From positions 1 to 64,000 of the IMG/VR virus record IMGVR_UViG_3300044635_001663: a stretch of DNA of 64,000 nucleotides; one strand, written 5' to 3'. Below are positions 36,789 to 45,514 of this stretch, piece after piece (the first letter of the stretch is position 1; the number at the start of each line of letters is the position of its first letter). The stretch is from a virus. The position numbers and the translations under genes are program-made. A model generated the notes under the pieces. That model searched no databases. It was not told the DNA's origin and was given only the letters and a program-made list of their open reading frames with translations.

Positions 36789-37030
36789 TGGATTTTGAGA
36801 TCGAAAGACTACTATTTAGGCAAGTAGAAAAACCTAAATATCATTTAATGACCAAAATTATTAATGTATTTCATGATTATTATCGTATCAATGTTTACAC
36901 CCAGATTGAAGAAGAAGGTTTGTTAAAGAAAAAGATTGCACAAAGTTATATGACTACCTTTAGGAATAACACCCTAACTATTATTCCTGATCCAGATAAA
37001 AAGCCAGATGATCTTAAAAAGAAAAGGTGA
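36788..37030 (+). CDS. Hypothetical protein, 80 aa
   Basis: MDFEIERLLFRQVEKPKYHL, beta-rich middle, Lys/Asp-rich end. No motif. TAATG coupling at the start. Confidence 0.7.
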   Translation: MDFEIERLLFRQVEKPKYHLMTKIINVFHDYYRINVYTQIEEEGLLKKKIAQSYMTTFRNNTLTIIPDPDKKPDDLKKKR

Positions 37031-37033
37031 GTT

Positions 37034-37255
37034 ATGCCGATAGCAACTTTAAAATTTAAACTACCAGAAGAACAATACGAGTTTGATACTGCTATTCAAG
37101 CTGGTGATGCTAAAAGAATGTTGTGGGATTTTTCTCAACAACTACGATCTTGGCAGAAATACAGCAATGATTTTACCGACGCGGGCGATGCTCTTGACAA
37201 GATTAGATCAGAATTTCACAGATTAGTTACAGAATATAATATCAACATAGACTAA
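37034..37255 (+). CDS. Conserved phage hypothetical, 73 aa
   Basis: FKLPEEQYEFDTAIQAGDAKRML followed by QQLRSWQKY is a recognisable small phage/bacterial family (LPEEQ-x-E-F). Helical. Role unknown. Confidence 0.8.
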   Translation: MPIATLKFKLPEEQYEFDTAIQAGDAKRMLWDFSQQLRSWQKYSNDFTDAGDALDKIRSEFHRLVTEYNINID

Positions 37256-37265
37256 GGAGATTATT

Positions 37266-37538
37266 ATGCCACTATTTGAAGTTAATACCGTTTCTTTGTT
37301 TCGTCATAAGTATGTTATTGAGGCTAAGAGTCTTGAACACGCATATGATACTGTATTGATTGATAAGCCAGAAGAATTGACCCAAAAACATCTTGAAGAA
37401 ACTATTCTTGATGGTCGAAAGATTGGTCGAAAAGAATTTGAAAGACTTTGCGATGAATCTCTTAACGATAGTACAGAATTGAGTAATGCTCATCTTGGAA
37501 CACGAATTATACACAAGGTAGACTATAATGAGTCCTGA
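37266..37538 (+). CDS. Hypothetical protein, 90 aa
   Basis: VNTVSLFRHKYVIEAKSLEHAYD, a beta-beta-alpha start common in small phage proteins, then charged helices. AAGGAG precedes the ATG. Confidence 0.7.
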   Translation: MPLFEVNTVSLFRHKYVIEAKSLEHAYDTVLIDKPEELTQKHLEETILDGRKIGRKEFERLCDESLNDSTELSNAHLGTRIIHKVDYNES

Positions 37539-37935
37539 ACTAACAGCTAAATTAATTTCAGCCTATCCTGAACAGTTTAAAAATCTTACATGGATAGAAT
37601 GTGGGGATGGTTGGTTTAATATCCTATCCAGGCTATGTTATATTGTAGATAATCGTCTTCATTACAAGCAAAAGATTAATGAGCCTCTAGATTTTTTTTA
37701 TTGGAGTCAGATTAAAGAAAAGTTTGGCGGGCTAAGAGCCTATGCTTATGGTGCTGATGAGTTTATTAGAGGAGCAATAGAAATGGCAGAAAGTATGAGC
37801 TATATAACTTGTGAAGTTACTGGAGAAAGAGGAAAGCTTCGTAAACAAAGAAGAGACGATGAAGGAGAGCCGGTTATGGCATGGATAAAAACCCTTTGTG
37901 ATAGTGAAGCAGAAAAAGAGGGCTATATCGTCTAA
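37528..37935 (+). CDS. Conserved phage hypothetical, 135 aa
   Basis: ECGDGWFNILSRLCYIVDN, QIKEKFGGLRAYAY and EVTGERGKLR then TLCDSEA: these blocks define a widespread phage protein family with no known function. Usually the E-V/C-T/C-G part holds zinc cysteines; only one Cys remains here. Confidence 0.82.
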   Translation: MSPELTAKLISAYPEQFKNLTWIECGDGWFNILSRLCYIVDNRLHYKQKINEPLDFFYWSQIKEKFGGLRAYAYGADEFIRGAIEMAESMSYITCEVTGERGKLRKQRRDDEGEPVMAWIKTLCDSEAEKEGYIV

Positions 37936-37983
37936 AATTAGTGACTAAAAAGAAAAATTCGTGAACATTCTAAAGATTCTCTC

Positions 37984-38011
37984 TTGACAGTGCCGATAAT
38001 TGAGTTATACT
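37984..38011 (+). promoter_or_regulatory. Sigma70-like promoter with CGATA spacer
   Basis: TTGACA, 16-bp spacer with GCCGATA, TATACT. Confidence 0.85.
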
Positions 38012-38048
38012 TAGGGTGTAACGTCAACAAACACAGGAGAAAAAGAAA

Positions 38049-38453
38049 ATGGGTAAGGGTCAAAAAACTTGTGAAAAATGTGGAGCTACCACAGGCCCGC
38101 GAGCTTATATGTGTCCTAAGTGCAATGCTCCTTTCGTTTTTAAGGCAAAGAGCAAAGAAGCAAAGAACACAAAGATCATTCGTGACTTTAATTGGAAAGA
38201 ACTTGTAAAAGGAGATAGAATCAGAGTGGGTGGAGGCCCATACTTTGTGAGAGGTGCAGACTTCATCCCTATGGGATATAGGGGTCGTTTTGTTGTGGAA
38301 GGAATTGATCAGCATGGAATTAAAGCATGGGGGCTGGACAAACACCAAGGCTTTTGTCACATCTATATGGGGCCAGACATTCAGAACAAAGAAACCCATG
38401 TTTGGAAAATTAAGCATAAGCTTATGAAACTCAAACCGAAGGTTGAGGCTTAG
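38049..38453 (+). CDS. Zinc-ribbon protein, 134 aa
   Basis: CEKCGATTGPRAYMCPKC at residues 8-25 is a four-Cys ribbon, followed by a basic linker and a beta-rich domain with GDRIRVGGGPYF and MGYRGRF. Resembles phage proteins of unknown role; a transcription or nucleic-acid function is possible. Confidence 0.8.
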   Translation: MGKGQKTCEKCGATTGPRAYMCPKCNAPFVFKAKSKEAKNTKIIRDFNWKELVKGDRIRVGGGPYFVRGADFIPMGYRGRFVVEGIDQHGIKAWGLDKHQGFCHIYMGPDIQNKETHVWKIKHKLMKLKPKVEA

Positions 38454-38454
38454 T

Positions 38455-38736
38455 ATGATTCTTACTCAAGAACAAAAAGATCAAGTTAATAATCTCGTGA
38501 ATTGTCGAGATCAAATTACTAACAAAGTATTGGAAATTGAAAATATTCTGAAGGCTTATTTTCCAGAAGAACTTGAACGAGCCAACCAGTTTTATCTACC
38601 TCAAATTATTACTGCTCTTTATGAGCATAAAAAGTTGCTAAGTAGAGGAGAGTATAGTTTACAGAACACCATTGATAAACTACTGGAACTGTCGAGAAAC
38701 TCTGAACAAGATACTGGAGTAAAAAAGTTTTTTTAA
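38455..38736 (+). CDS. Hypothetical helical protein, 93 aa
   Basis: MILTQEQKDQVNNLVNCRD, two long amphipathic helices and a basic end (TGVKKFF). ATG 38455, one base after the previous stop. Confidence 0.7.
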   Translation: MILTQEQKDQVNNLVNCRDQITNKVLEIENILKAYFPEELERANQFYLPQIITALYEHKKLLSRGEYSLQNTIDKLLELSRNSEQDTGVKKFF

Positions 38737-38756
38737 ATTTTGGGGTATTACATATT

Positions 38757-39125
38757 ATGTCTGAAGATACATATTCGATAATGGATTTGCAAGGGTATGC
38801 TGATTCTATAAGAAAGGCTGCCGCAGAATCTTTTGTTGATTATAATGATAACGACAATTTGAATGACTATATAACCATTAATCAAACAATTAATATTATT
38901 GTTGGTTATAGTTTGGGACAAGACGAAGAAGGAAATTATTTGGTTAATGAAGAAGTATTTAATGATACTTTTGAAGATATTAGAGATTGGATTTTTCATA
39001 CAGGATTGTCAAAATTAGCAGCAAAAGATTTAATCGAATGTGCGTGGGACGATAATTCAAATGAAATGATTTTCTGGTTAAATAAAGATGAAAAACAACC
39101 AAAACCATCAGATAACAGAAATTAA
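38757..39125 (+). CDS. Hypothetical protein, 122 aa, end shared with 55472
   Basis: The C-terminal part AAKDLIECAWDDNSNEMIFWL resembles LVNKGLLETAYDNESNDFIFWV at 55472, so the two share a winged-helix-like end. N-terminal part acidic. Function unknown. Confidence 0.7.
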   Translation: MSEDTYSIMDLQGYADSIRKAAAESFVDYNDNDNLNDYITINQTINIIVGYSLGQDEEGNYLVNEEVFNDTFEDIRDWIFHTGLSKLAAKDLIECAWDDNSNEMIFWLNKDEKQPKPSDNRN

Positions 39126-39246
39126 ACTAGAAATAGATCACATCAAAGAATATCTACAAACAGAGGTTTGTAAAAAATGCGAAGAAATGTCTCTAAAACT
39201 TAATGAGTGTGAAATATTACTAGAAAAAATATTACAAAATCAATGA
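39088..39246 (+). CDS. Small coiled-coil protein, 52 aa
   Basis: MKNNQNHQITEIKLEIDHIK followed by CKKCEEMSLKLNECEILL. One CxxC and heptad-like leucines. Overlaps 38757 by 38 bp and the next start by 4 bp. Confidence 0.6.
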   Translation: MKNNQNHQITEIKLEIDHIKEYLQTEVCKKCEEMSLKLNECEILLEKILQNQ

Positions 39247-39485
39247 AAAACATACAACCTCTTACAATCATTTTTTTAGGTCTTTTCTTATGCTCTCTGG
39301 GATTTAATATAGTATATCACAAAGACAACCAAAGACTGATTTATCAAATACAAAAAATGGAAGCAGGACCGGCAAGGGGTTTGTTTTTAGAACCAAATGT
39401 TCCCAAACCTAAAATCTCTGATGAGGAGCTAAACGAGTTAATGAAACAGATTATTAAAAAATTTACCAAAGAACGAACGGTGTAA
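39243..39485 (+). CDS. Single-pass membrane protein, 80 aa
   Basis: Helix at residues 6-24 (PLTIIFLGLFLCSLGFNIVY), then a Pro-rich linker and a charged helix. It ends eight bases before the tmRNA. Confidence 0.7.
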   Translation: MKNIQPLTIIFLGLFLCSLGFNIVYHKDNQRLIYQIQKMEAGPARGLFLEPNVPKPKISDEELNELMKQIIKKFTKERTV

Positions 39486-39493
39486 ATATTTAC

Positions 39494-39839
39494 GGGCTAG
39501 TAAAGGTATCGACAGGTAAAATAGGTATAGATAGCATCGACTGGTTAATCGACCGGCCAGTTTAAAAGTCGATTAAATTTGTTAATTGGCAAGACAACTC
39601 TTGCCCTCGCTGCCTAATTAGGTGACGAGTGGGGCGGCATGAGCCTTATTACCAAATCATGCTGACTCCGATAATCGGATATGGTAGTCCTACCAGACAT
39701 AAATGGGAATGATGATTGTACTCAATCTGACACAGATAATTCTGATAGCTTTGTTGGTAGTGTGATAACAACCAACTAACGATGTAGAAATTTATATTGA
39801 TGTTTATTCTGGACGCGAGTTCGACTCTCGCCTAGTCCA
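39494..39839 (+). ncRNA. ssrA: Transfer-messenger RNA (tmRNA)
   Basis: The 5' end GGGCTAG pairs with CTAGTCC at 39832-39838 to form the tRNA-like acceptor stem. The 3' end GGACGCGAGTTCGACTCTCG has the standard tmRNA T-arm context (E. coli has GGACGCGGGTTCAACTCCCG). Near the 5' end is TATCGACAGG, matching the conserved TTCGACGGG region. The tag frame at 39588 ends in ALAA. The stop lies in a hairpin CCTAATTAGG within CTCG/CGAG. Total 346 nt, one-piece. tmRNA rescues ribosomes stalled on broken messages. Confidence 0.95.
39588..39617 (+). CDS. tmRNA tag peptide GKTTLALAA
   Basis: Nine codons from GGC to TAA inside the tmRNA, ending in the protease-recognition sequence LALAA. The resume codon is inferred to be GGC (Gly), as in Bacteroidetes-type tags; the exact resume point cannot be proven from sequence alone. 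Confidence 0.8.
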   Translation, partial: GKTTLALAA

Positions 39840-39847
39840 CTTATATT

Positions 39848-40405
39848 ATGATAAATTCTAATGACGTAATTTCACATACTGTAAATACAGAATTTACACA
39901 GTTGATAATATCTAATGCTAAAAAAGCAGAGATTGGAGGAAAGTCTCAAATTAGAGACTCTAATAAAAGAGCATCTAATTTAGCAGAAGATCAATTGGTT
40001 GGACAAATATCGACCTATTGTGCGTCGATGATCCTTACTGGTTCTTCAGAGGGATATATTCAAGCAAGAGAAAAAGCAAATGCTAATCCTCTCACTGGAG
40101 ACAATGGAGTAGATATAGTTGGATTACCTAATGTGGATATTAAAGGTAGTCTGATGAGATATTCTAATAATCCTCTTAACTATAGATTATTAGTTCGACC
40201 AAAAGAAAGACACAAAAATTGGATTTATGTATTGGCATTAGTTCCAAAAGAAAGACCATATAAAACATATCTTGTTGGCTGGGCCAATGATAATGATCTG
40301 CCATCAAAACCTTATGATGGAGAAATAATATCTTTACATGGGGCATATGTTATTGAGGCTAAAAATTTAAGGAAAATTGAAGAATTAATTTCTCTTCAAA
40401 TATAA
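39848..40405 (+). CDS. Putative PD-(D/E)XK nuclease
   Basis: 185 residues. DNGVDIVGLPNVDIKGS (near residues 83-99) supplies D...D-I-K, the PD-(D/E)XK pattern of restriction-like nucleases. The following strand-rich part (WIYVLALVPKERPYKTYLVGW) fits the fold. Target unknown. Next to endonuclease VII and ligase. Confidence 0.65.
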   Translation: MINSNDVISHTVNTEFTQLIISNAKKAEIGGKSQIRDSNKRASNLAEDQLVGQISTYCASMILTGSSEGYIQAREKANANPLTGDNGVDIVGLPNVDIKGSLMRYSNNPLNYRLLVRPKERHKNWIYVLALVPKERPYKTYLVGWANDNDLPSKPYDGEIISLHGAYVIEAKNLRKIEELISLQI

Positions 40406-40407
40406 TT

Positions 40408-40752
40408 ATGTCTAGAAAAATTTGTTCATACTGTGGTAAGCGTAAAAATAAAGGAAGCTTTCCTAAACACAGTATGTACAAAGATAATTTAGATAGTAGG
40501 TGTAGAAAATGTGTTAAGAAACATTCTAAAATTAGAGTCAAGCTTCATAAAAAAGCTCCACCAAAACCAGACGTTTGTGAGTGCTGTAAAAAAATTCCTT
40601 ACAAATGGTGCTTAGATCATGATCATGATGATAATAGTTTTAGAGGATGGTTATGTGAGCCATGCAATACTGGAATAGGAAAACTTGGTGATGATATAGC
40701 TGGAATTACCAATGCTATGAATTATTTTCTTTCAAGACCAAATCGCAAATAG
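40408..40752 (+). CDS. Endonuclease VII-type recombination endonuclease
   Basis: 114 residues. Four zinc cysteines CSYCGKRK...CRKC at the start and the family core CLDHDHDDNSFRGWLCEPCN then TGIGKLGDD. Endonuclease VII enzymes resolve Holliday junctions and branches in phage DNA. Could also be a mobile HNH relative. Works logically with the RuvB-like gene at 56270. Confidence 0.9.
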   Translation: MSRKICSYCGKRKNKGSFPKHSMYKDNLDSRCRKCVKKHSKIRVKLHKKAPPKPDVCECCKKIPYKWCLDHDHDDNSFRGWLCEPCNTGIGKLGDDIAGITNAMNYFLSRPNRK

Positions 40753-40759
40753 ACGATAC

Positions 40760-40788
40760 TTGACAAGAGGACTTCCGTATGGTAGAAT
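40760..40788 (+). promoter_or_regulatory. Ligase promoter
   Basis: TTGACA, 17-bp spacer, TAGAAT. GACGATAC lies just upstream of the -35, as at 15398. Confidence 0.8.
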
Positions 40789-40813
40789 TGGAACAACACA
40801 GGAGAAAATAAAA

Positions 40814-42115
40814 ATGTCGTTTGAGCATCTTAATGGTTTTGTTCGTGATCTGAAAGCAACTAGTAGTACACTTGATAAGGTTGGCATTATTGAGGATTAT
40901 ACTTCCTCTAATGAGAGTGGAGCAAATTTTCTTAAAAAGATTCTGCTCTATACTTATCATCCTCTTTGGCAGTATAATGTGACTAGTGATAATCTTAAAA
41001 AGAAAAGTCATCTGCGTGGTAAAGTATACAAGTCTATATTTGACCTATTGGATGCTTTGAAGAATAGAGAAATTACAGGTCATGATGCCATTGGAGCAGT
41101 TAATAGCTTTATTGACAACCAAAGAGAATACGAAGAACTTGTTCATTGCATCATTGACAAGGATTTGAAAACCCGTGCTGGAGATAAGCTAATTAACAAG
41201 GCTATTCCAGATCATATCCCAACATTTAGTGTTGCTCTAGCGGACAAGTATGTTCCTAAAATTGTAGACTGGAAGGATGGATGGTATGTTAGCAGGAAGA
41301 TCGACGGTGCTAGATGTATTGCTATTGTTGATAGTAATGGCAATACTACCTTTTATTCCCGCACGGGAAAAATCTTTGATACTCTTGATATTGTTAGCGG
41401 TGGGATTAAAGCTTTGGGACTTACTAATGTAGTTCTTGATGGAGAGCTTTGTCTGGTTGATGAAGATGGTAATGAGGATTTTCAAGGAGTAATGAAAGAA
41501 CTTCGCAAGAAAGATCATACTATTCCTAATCCTTCCTATAAGATTTTTGATATGATTACTCATGATGAGTTTTATAGCCAGAAGGGAGAGAAGAATAGAC
41601 CATTTAGTATCAGACTCAAGAATCTTACAGAAGTAATGAAAAAGAATGAATGTCCTTGCTTGACACTGTTGGAACAATCTTTGGTGAAGGATGAGAGTCA
41701 CTTTCAAGAGTTTGTGACCGAATCCAATCAGAATGGATATGAGGGGCTTATGCTTCGATCTGACGCTCCATATAAAGGTAAACGATCCAAAGACCTATTG
41801 AAGTATAAAGCGTTCTCAGATGACGAATACGAAGTTCTAGATACCGAAATGGGGCCATTCCGTTATGTTAAGGATGGTGCAGAATGTGAGGAGACTATGT
41901 TGAGTTGTGTTATGATTCAGCATAAGGGTCATACTGTAAGAGTAGGGTCTGGTTTTAGTATTGAACAAAGACAAGAGTTTTATAAGAATCCAAAGAAGAT
42001 TCTTGGAAAGCAAATAACTGTCCAGTATTTTGAAGAGACAGAGAATGAAAAGGGCGGTATTAGTCTACGATTCCCTACTTTTAAGATTCTTCATGGAGAA
42101 GAAAGAGACATATAG
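40814..42115 (+). CDS. ATP-dependent DNA ligase
   Basis: 433 residues from ATG 40814. Motif I is SRKIDGARCIA with nucleotidyl Lys162. Motif III-like region TFYSRTGKIFDTLD, motif IIIa/IV block VLDGELCLVDEDG, motif IV EGLMLRSD, motif V LLKYKAF, and a C-terminal OB-fold. An N-terminal helical domain of about 140 residues precedes the catalytic core. Seals nicks in phage DNA; ATP type, unlike the NAD type of bacterial hosts. Confidence 0.95.
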   Translation: MSFEHLNGFVRDLKATSSTLDKVGIIEDYTSSNESGANFLKKILLYTYHPLWQYNVTSDNLKKKSHLRGKVYKSIFDLLDALKNREITGHDAIGAVNSFIDNQREYEELVHCIIDKDLKTRAGDKLINKAIPDHIPTFSVALADKYVPKIVDWKDGWYVSRKIDGARCIAIVDSNGNTTFYSRTGKIFDTLDIVSGGIKALGLTNVVLDGELCLVDEDGNEDFQGVMKELRKKDHTIPNPSYKIFDMITHDEFYSQKGEKNRPFSIRLKNLTEVMKKNECPCLTLLEQSLVKDESHFQEFVTESNQNGYEGLMLRSDAPYKGKRSKDLLKYKAFSDDEYEVLDTEMGPFRYVKDGAECEETMLSCVMIQHKGHTVRVGSGFSIEQRQEFYKNPKKILGKQITVQYFEETENEKGGISLRFPTFKILHGEERDI

Positions 42116-42119
42116 AATT

Positions 42120-43115
42120 ATGCCACCAGCATGGAAAGAGCTAGGTTTTAGAACTTATGATGCCTATATAAAGTCTAGGCTCTGGTGGAATATAAGGCAA
42201 CTAGTCTTAGAACGAGATGGTAGATGTTGTCAGGTTTGTGGTACTCCTTCTAAAACCATTCATCATATAGACTATACTAAGACAGTGATGCTTGGACAAG
42301 GAGATCAGCATCAGCTAATTACTTTATGTGAACCTTGTCATGTTTTTGTAGAACAAGATAAGAATCTCTTGCAAAAAAGATATCTTCTCAATAAATTATT
42401 TACAGAAAATAGTAGTACAACATTAGACGGATGGCAAGTATGGGCTGAACAATTTAATACAGACATAGGGTACGATAAAAACAGACTATTTGAATCAAAA
42501 CGTAAAAAAGAGAAATACAAAAAACATAAAACAAAAAAACAAGAACAACAACCAAAAGTTATTGAAACAAAACCAATAGCATTAAACCTCAGAGATGAAA
42601 TCGACCAATTTATTAAAGGTCATAAAAAGAAAAAACAAAAGAGAGAAGAACATCATAAAACCCTTCGTCCTGCTACTGAAGAAAGCAAGAAAGAATTTAT
42701 TACCAATACTGTTCGCAAATACAGTAGAAAAAGCAAAAAAAATATTAGGAGATATTTAGATAATCATAGACCGCTAATAGAATTACTGTTTAATCATCCT
42801 GAGGCAAGTGATAAGCTAAAAAAAACTATTGCTGAACATCCATATTTCATTAAAGAATCAAGAAAAAATAATGACACAGAGGAACAAAAAAGACAACGCA
42901 GAGACGAAGAATATCGAAAGAAAAAACAAATAGAACAGGAAGAAATTGTTCAGATTCTTCACCAACAAGAATACCAAAAACAAAAATCAAAGAAAAAAAG
43001 AGTAGCTTTGTTTGGTAAACTACCATTATGGGAAGGAAATCATAAGACTATCATACCCGAACAAAAAAATCCATTAATGAAATATGTCAAGGAAGTAAAG
43101 GATAAAACTAATTGA
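42120..43115 (+). CDS. HNH endonuclease with long basic tail
   Basis: 331 residues from ATG 42120; ATG 42093 would overlap ligase. HNH core at residues 26-80: CCQVCGTPSKTIHHIDYT and LITLCEPCHVFVEQD. The remaining 250 residues are Lys/Glu/Gln-rich and largely coiled or disordered. The long tail is unusual for small HNH proteins and may bind DNA or a partner. Confidence 0.85.
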   Translation: MPPAWKELGFRTYDAYIKSRLWWNIRQLVLERDGRCCQVCGTPSKTIHHIDYTKTVMLGQGDQHQLITLCEPCHVFVEQDKNLLQKRYLLNKLFTENSSTTLDGWQVWAEQFNTDIGYDKNRLFESKRKKEKYKKHKTKKQEQQPKVIETKPIALNLRDEIDQFIKGHKKKKQKREEHHKTLRPATEESKKEFITNTVRKYSRKSKKNIRRYLDNHRPLIELLFNHPEASDKLKKTIAEHPYFIKESRKNNDTEEQKRQRRDEEYRKKKQIEQEEIVQILHQQEYQKQKSKKKRVALFGKLPLWEGNHKTIIPEQKNPLMKYVKEVKDKTN

Positions 43116-43139
43116 CCAGTTTCCGGTATGGTGTATAAA
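43112..43139 (+). promoter_or_regulatory. Sigma70-like promoter
   Basis: TTGACC, 16-bp spacer, TATAAA, overlapping the stop of the HNH gene. Confidence 0.65.
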
Positions 43140-43166
43140 AATATCCCACCTTACTGGAGACATTAA

Positions 43167-43565
43167 ATGATTAAAGTTGTTCTTCGCTCTCTCATATATC
43201 CATGGTTTATATTATTCACAGGATTCTCTATAGGTTTTATATGTAATTCTGAATGGGTAGGAACAAAATATGTTATTGTAGAAAGATCTATCAGGAACAT
43301 CTTTTTTCCTTTGGAATATAATCCAGAAATAGAGGGTCACATAAAACAAATTGGAGCTATGAGAGTATGGTCAGAATTAGAGTGTCCATCAGAATTTGAA
43401 ATTCTTGAAGATGTAGTAAAAGGAGAAGAATTTTATTGGGCAATATGTCAATACAAAGACAAAAATGGTAAAATCATAAAAACCATACGAAGCACCAGAG
43501 TAAAATGGAAAACCTGGGAATATTACTACAAGCTTGATGAAATTTTAGGAGAAAAAAAGAAATAA
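43167..43565 (+). CDS. Membrane-anchored hypothetical protein, 132 aa
   Basis: Helix at residues 11-27 (YPWFILFTGFSIGFICN), then a soluble part rich in Glu, Lys and Trp. GGAGAC before the ATG. Could be a signal-anchor protein. No family recognised. Confidence 0.7.
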   Translation: MIKVVLRSLIYPWFILFTGFSIGFICNSEWVGTKYVIVERSIRNIFFPLEYNPEIEGHIKQIGAMRVWSELECPSEFEILEDVVKGEEFYWAICQYKDKNGKIIKTIRSTRVKWKTWEYYYKLDEILGEKKK

Positions 43566-43585
43566 GCGAACTCAAGAATCGTGAC

Positions 43586-43614
43586 TTGACAAGCCGATAG
43601 GACTAGTGTAGAAT
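43586..43614 (+). promoter_or_regulatory. Sigma70-like promoter with CGATA spacer
   Basis: TTGACA, 17-bp spacer with GCCGATA, TAGAAT. Confidence 0.85.
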
Positions 43615-43651
43615 CTCAGTATACACTTTGGAACTAACTTTTGAGGACATT

Positions 43652-44350
43652 ATGACAGACATTGTTGTTGAGAAAAAGCCAGTTGTGATGAGTACCAGTA
43701 AGGCCGACGAGTTTTTTAAGAATTTTCCAAAGGATAAAGTAGTAGCCTACAAGGACTATTGGGAAACTGTTCGACCCAAGACTGACGAAGATATTTTTCG
43801 TCGCTATCTCTTTGCGTATTGCAGTGTTCACACAACTTGGCAGGGCAATGTCAAGGGATATAACGCTATCAAGAATTTTAGCGAATGGGTAGATAGTAAG
43901 GAAGTTCTTTTGGAAAAACTCCACAAGAGCGGCGTTGGTTTGCACAATAATCGTACCACTTATATTTGGGATTTTAGCACCAAGTTTTGGGCTAATCCTA
44001 AAGATTTTTATCTGACAACAAAGAAGTACCACGTTAAGAAACGAGATAGTATTCTGAATAAGATTAGTGGTATTGGACTGGCTAAGATTAGCTTTGCTCT
44101 GGAGATGATTCATCCTAATGAGGCTAGGGTACTCTGCGGAGATATTCATCAACTGAGGCTTTACGATGTTGAGGCTCTTAAATACAATAAGAGTAAGGTT
44201 GGGTCACAGATTTATAAAAAGATGGAGCGTCACTGGATGGTTAACTGTGGTAAATTGAAAGTCCCATCTTATGTAGCAAGGTCGATCTATTGGGATGATT
44301 TGCAAAAGAAAGAAGATAGTCGCTACTGGAGCTATGTACTAGAATCATGA
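43652..44350 (+). CDS. Helix-hairpin-helix protein, DNA-glycosylase-like
   Basis: 232 residues from ATG 43652 (GAGGAC upstream). SILNKISGIGLAKISFALEMI followed by ARVLCGDIHQLRLYD resembles the HhH-GPD core (G-I-G-x-x-K-A...D-x-H-x-x-R). The catalytic Lys/Asp assignment is unsure: GDIHQ occupies the Asp position. A base-excision repair role is plausible beside ligase. Confidence 0.65.
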   Translation: MTDIVVEKKPVVMSTSKADEFFKNFPKDKVVAYKDYWETVRPKTDEDIFRRYLFAYCSVHTTWQGNVKGYNAIKNFSEWVDSKEVLLEKLHKSGVGLHNNRTTYIWDFSTKFWANPKDFYLTTKKYHVKKRDSILNKISGIGLAKISFALEMIHPNEARVLCGDIHQLRLYDVEALKYNKSKVGSQIYKKMERHWMVNCGKLKVPSYVARSIYWDDLQKKEDSRYWSYVLES

Positions 44351-44541
44351 GTCCTATAAGATTTCCTAGAGTTGCTATTCTGAAAGATAGTGAGATTATA
44401 GAATATGGATATCTCAATAAAGATATGCCTCAAAATGATGGGTCGTATTTGTATGAAATTTATGGGGATTCTGCAAGGACTTATCTCCTAAAAGGAGAAG
44501 AGTTTTTATATGTTAGAGAAACGGAATCCGATTCAAAATAA
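44347..44541 (+). CDS. Hypothetical protein, 64 aa
   Basis: MSPIRFPRVAILKDSEIIEYG, strand-rich small domain ending ETESDSK. ATGA overlap with the previous gene. Confidence 0.65.
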   Translation: MSPIRFPRVAILKDSEIIEYGYLNKDMPQNDGSYLYEIYGDSARTYLLKGEEFLYVRETESDSK

Positions 44542-44560
44542 TTCAAAAGGAAAAATATTT

Positions 44561-45097
44561 ATGGAAGATTTACTACATTCATTTTTAGAAAAACACGTTC
44601 AACAGTATAATGTCCAAAAGTATCTAGAGATAGGAACTAGAGAAGGAGATTCTTTAAGAAGGGTAGTTTTCAATAATCCTAATCTTACAGATGTTTTTGT
44701 TGCTGATATGTGGGGAGGTCTTTATGGTGGAACAGCAAGAAACTCCAATAATCATATCAATAGCCTACTGCAATATCTTGGTTATAATAACTCAGTGACA
44801 TTTCTAGATGGAGATAGTAAAGAAACTATACCTCCACTTTCAGATAGTCATAAGGATTTCTTTGATCTGATTTTGGTTGACGGAGATCATTCTTATGAAG
44901 GAGGTATGATTGACCTAGTTAATGTGCTTCCATTATGCAAGTCTGGAGGGTTCATACTATTTCATGACATAATTCATCACGCCCATCTATATCTAGAACA
45001 GTGTTTTGATGAGTTTGTGGAGAACCACAAAGACAATATCAAGTATGCTGCAAAAATTAAAGAGCATTTAGGTATTGGAGTTATTATCAAACAATGA
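44561..45097 (+). CDS. Class I SAM-dependent methyltransferase
   Basis: 178 residues from ATG 44561. YLEIGTREGDSL is motif I, VFVADMW motif II-like, ILVDGDHSYEGGMIDL and GGFILFHDI complete the Methyltransf_24-type core. These often modify sugars or small molecules. The acceptor is unknown. A different methyltransferase is at 63686. Confidence 0.9.
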   Translation: MEDLLHSFLEKHVQQYNVQKYLEIGTREGDSLRRVVFNNPNLTDVFVADMWGGLYGGTARNSNNHINSLLQYLGYNNSVTFLDGDSKETIPPLSDSHKDFFDLILVDGDHSYEGGMIDLVNVLPLCKSGGFILFHDIIHHAHLYLEQCFDEFVENHKDNIKYAAKIKEHLGIGVIIKQ

Positions 45098-45222
45098 TAC
45101 AAAATGGGAAGGGATCTAAAAGAAGAATTAGTTTAGTTTCTCAAGAGACTTGGGATAAAAACTACGAAAGAATTTTTAGAAAGAAAAAAGATGGGAAATG
45201 TAACAAATCTAAAGGAAAATAA
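45094..45222 (+). CDS. Small basic protein, 42 aa
   Basis: MIQNGKGSKRRISLVSQETW then Lys-rich end (RKKKDGKCNKSKGK). ATGA overlap upstream and a 32-bp overlap downstream. Confidence 0.55.
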   Translation: MIQNGKGSKRRISLVSQETWDKNYERIFRKKKDGKCNKSKGK

Positions 45223-45469
45223 AACATTATTCATCCCTTGTTCTTGCAAGAGCGAAATTTTAGTGATCGAATATGATCATGAAATTCAATTGGCTGATTT
45301 GGCAATATTTGAACATTACACAAACTATAGTCATAAGATGTCATTATGGCAGAGATTAAGGTATTGTTTTAAGGTATTGTTTGAAAAAAAGCCATATGCC
45401 GATCAGATGGTGCTTGACAATAAACAGCTTAAAGATTTGCAAAAATTCCTAAATGGACTTAACCTGTAA
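45191..45469 (+). CDS. Conserved phage hypothetical, 92 aa
   Basis: FIPCSCKSEILVIEYDHEI followed by MSLWQRLRYCFKVLFEKKPY is a distinctive, widely shared block; LSLWQRLRYC recurs in phage and host genomes. Function unknown; the hydrophobic turn may contact the membrane. Confidence 0.82.
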   Translation: MGNVTNLKENKTLFIPCSCKSEILVIEYDHEIQLADLAIFEHYTNYSHKMSLWQRLRYCFKVLFEKKPYADQMVLDNKQLKDLQKFLNGLNL

Positions 45470-45514
45470 GGTGTATAATATAGGGTTATCAAACTCATAT
45501 CAAGGAGGCTAATC

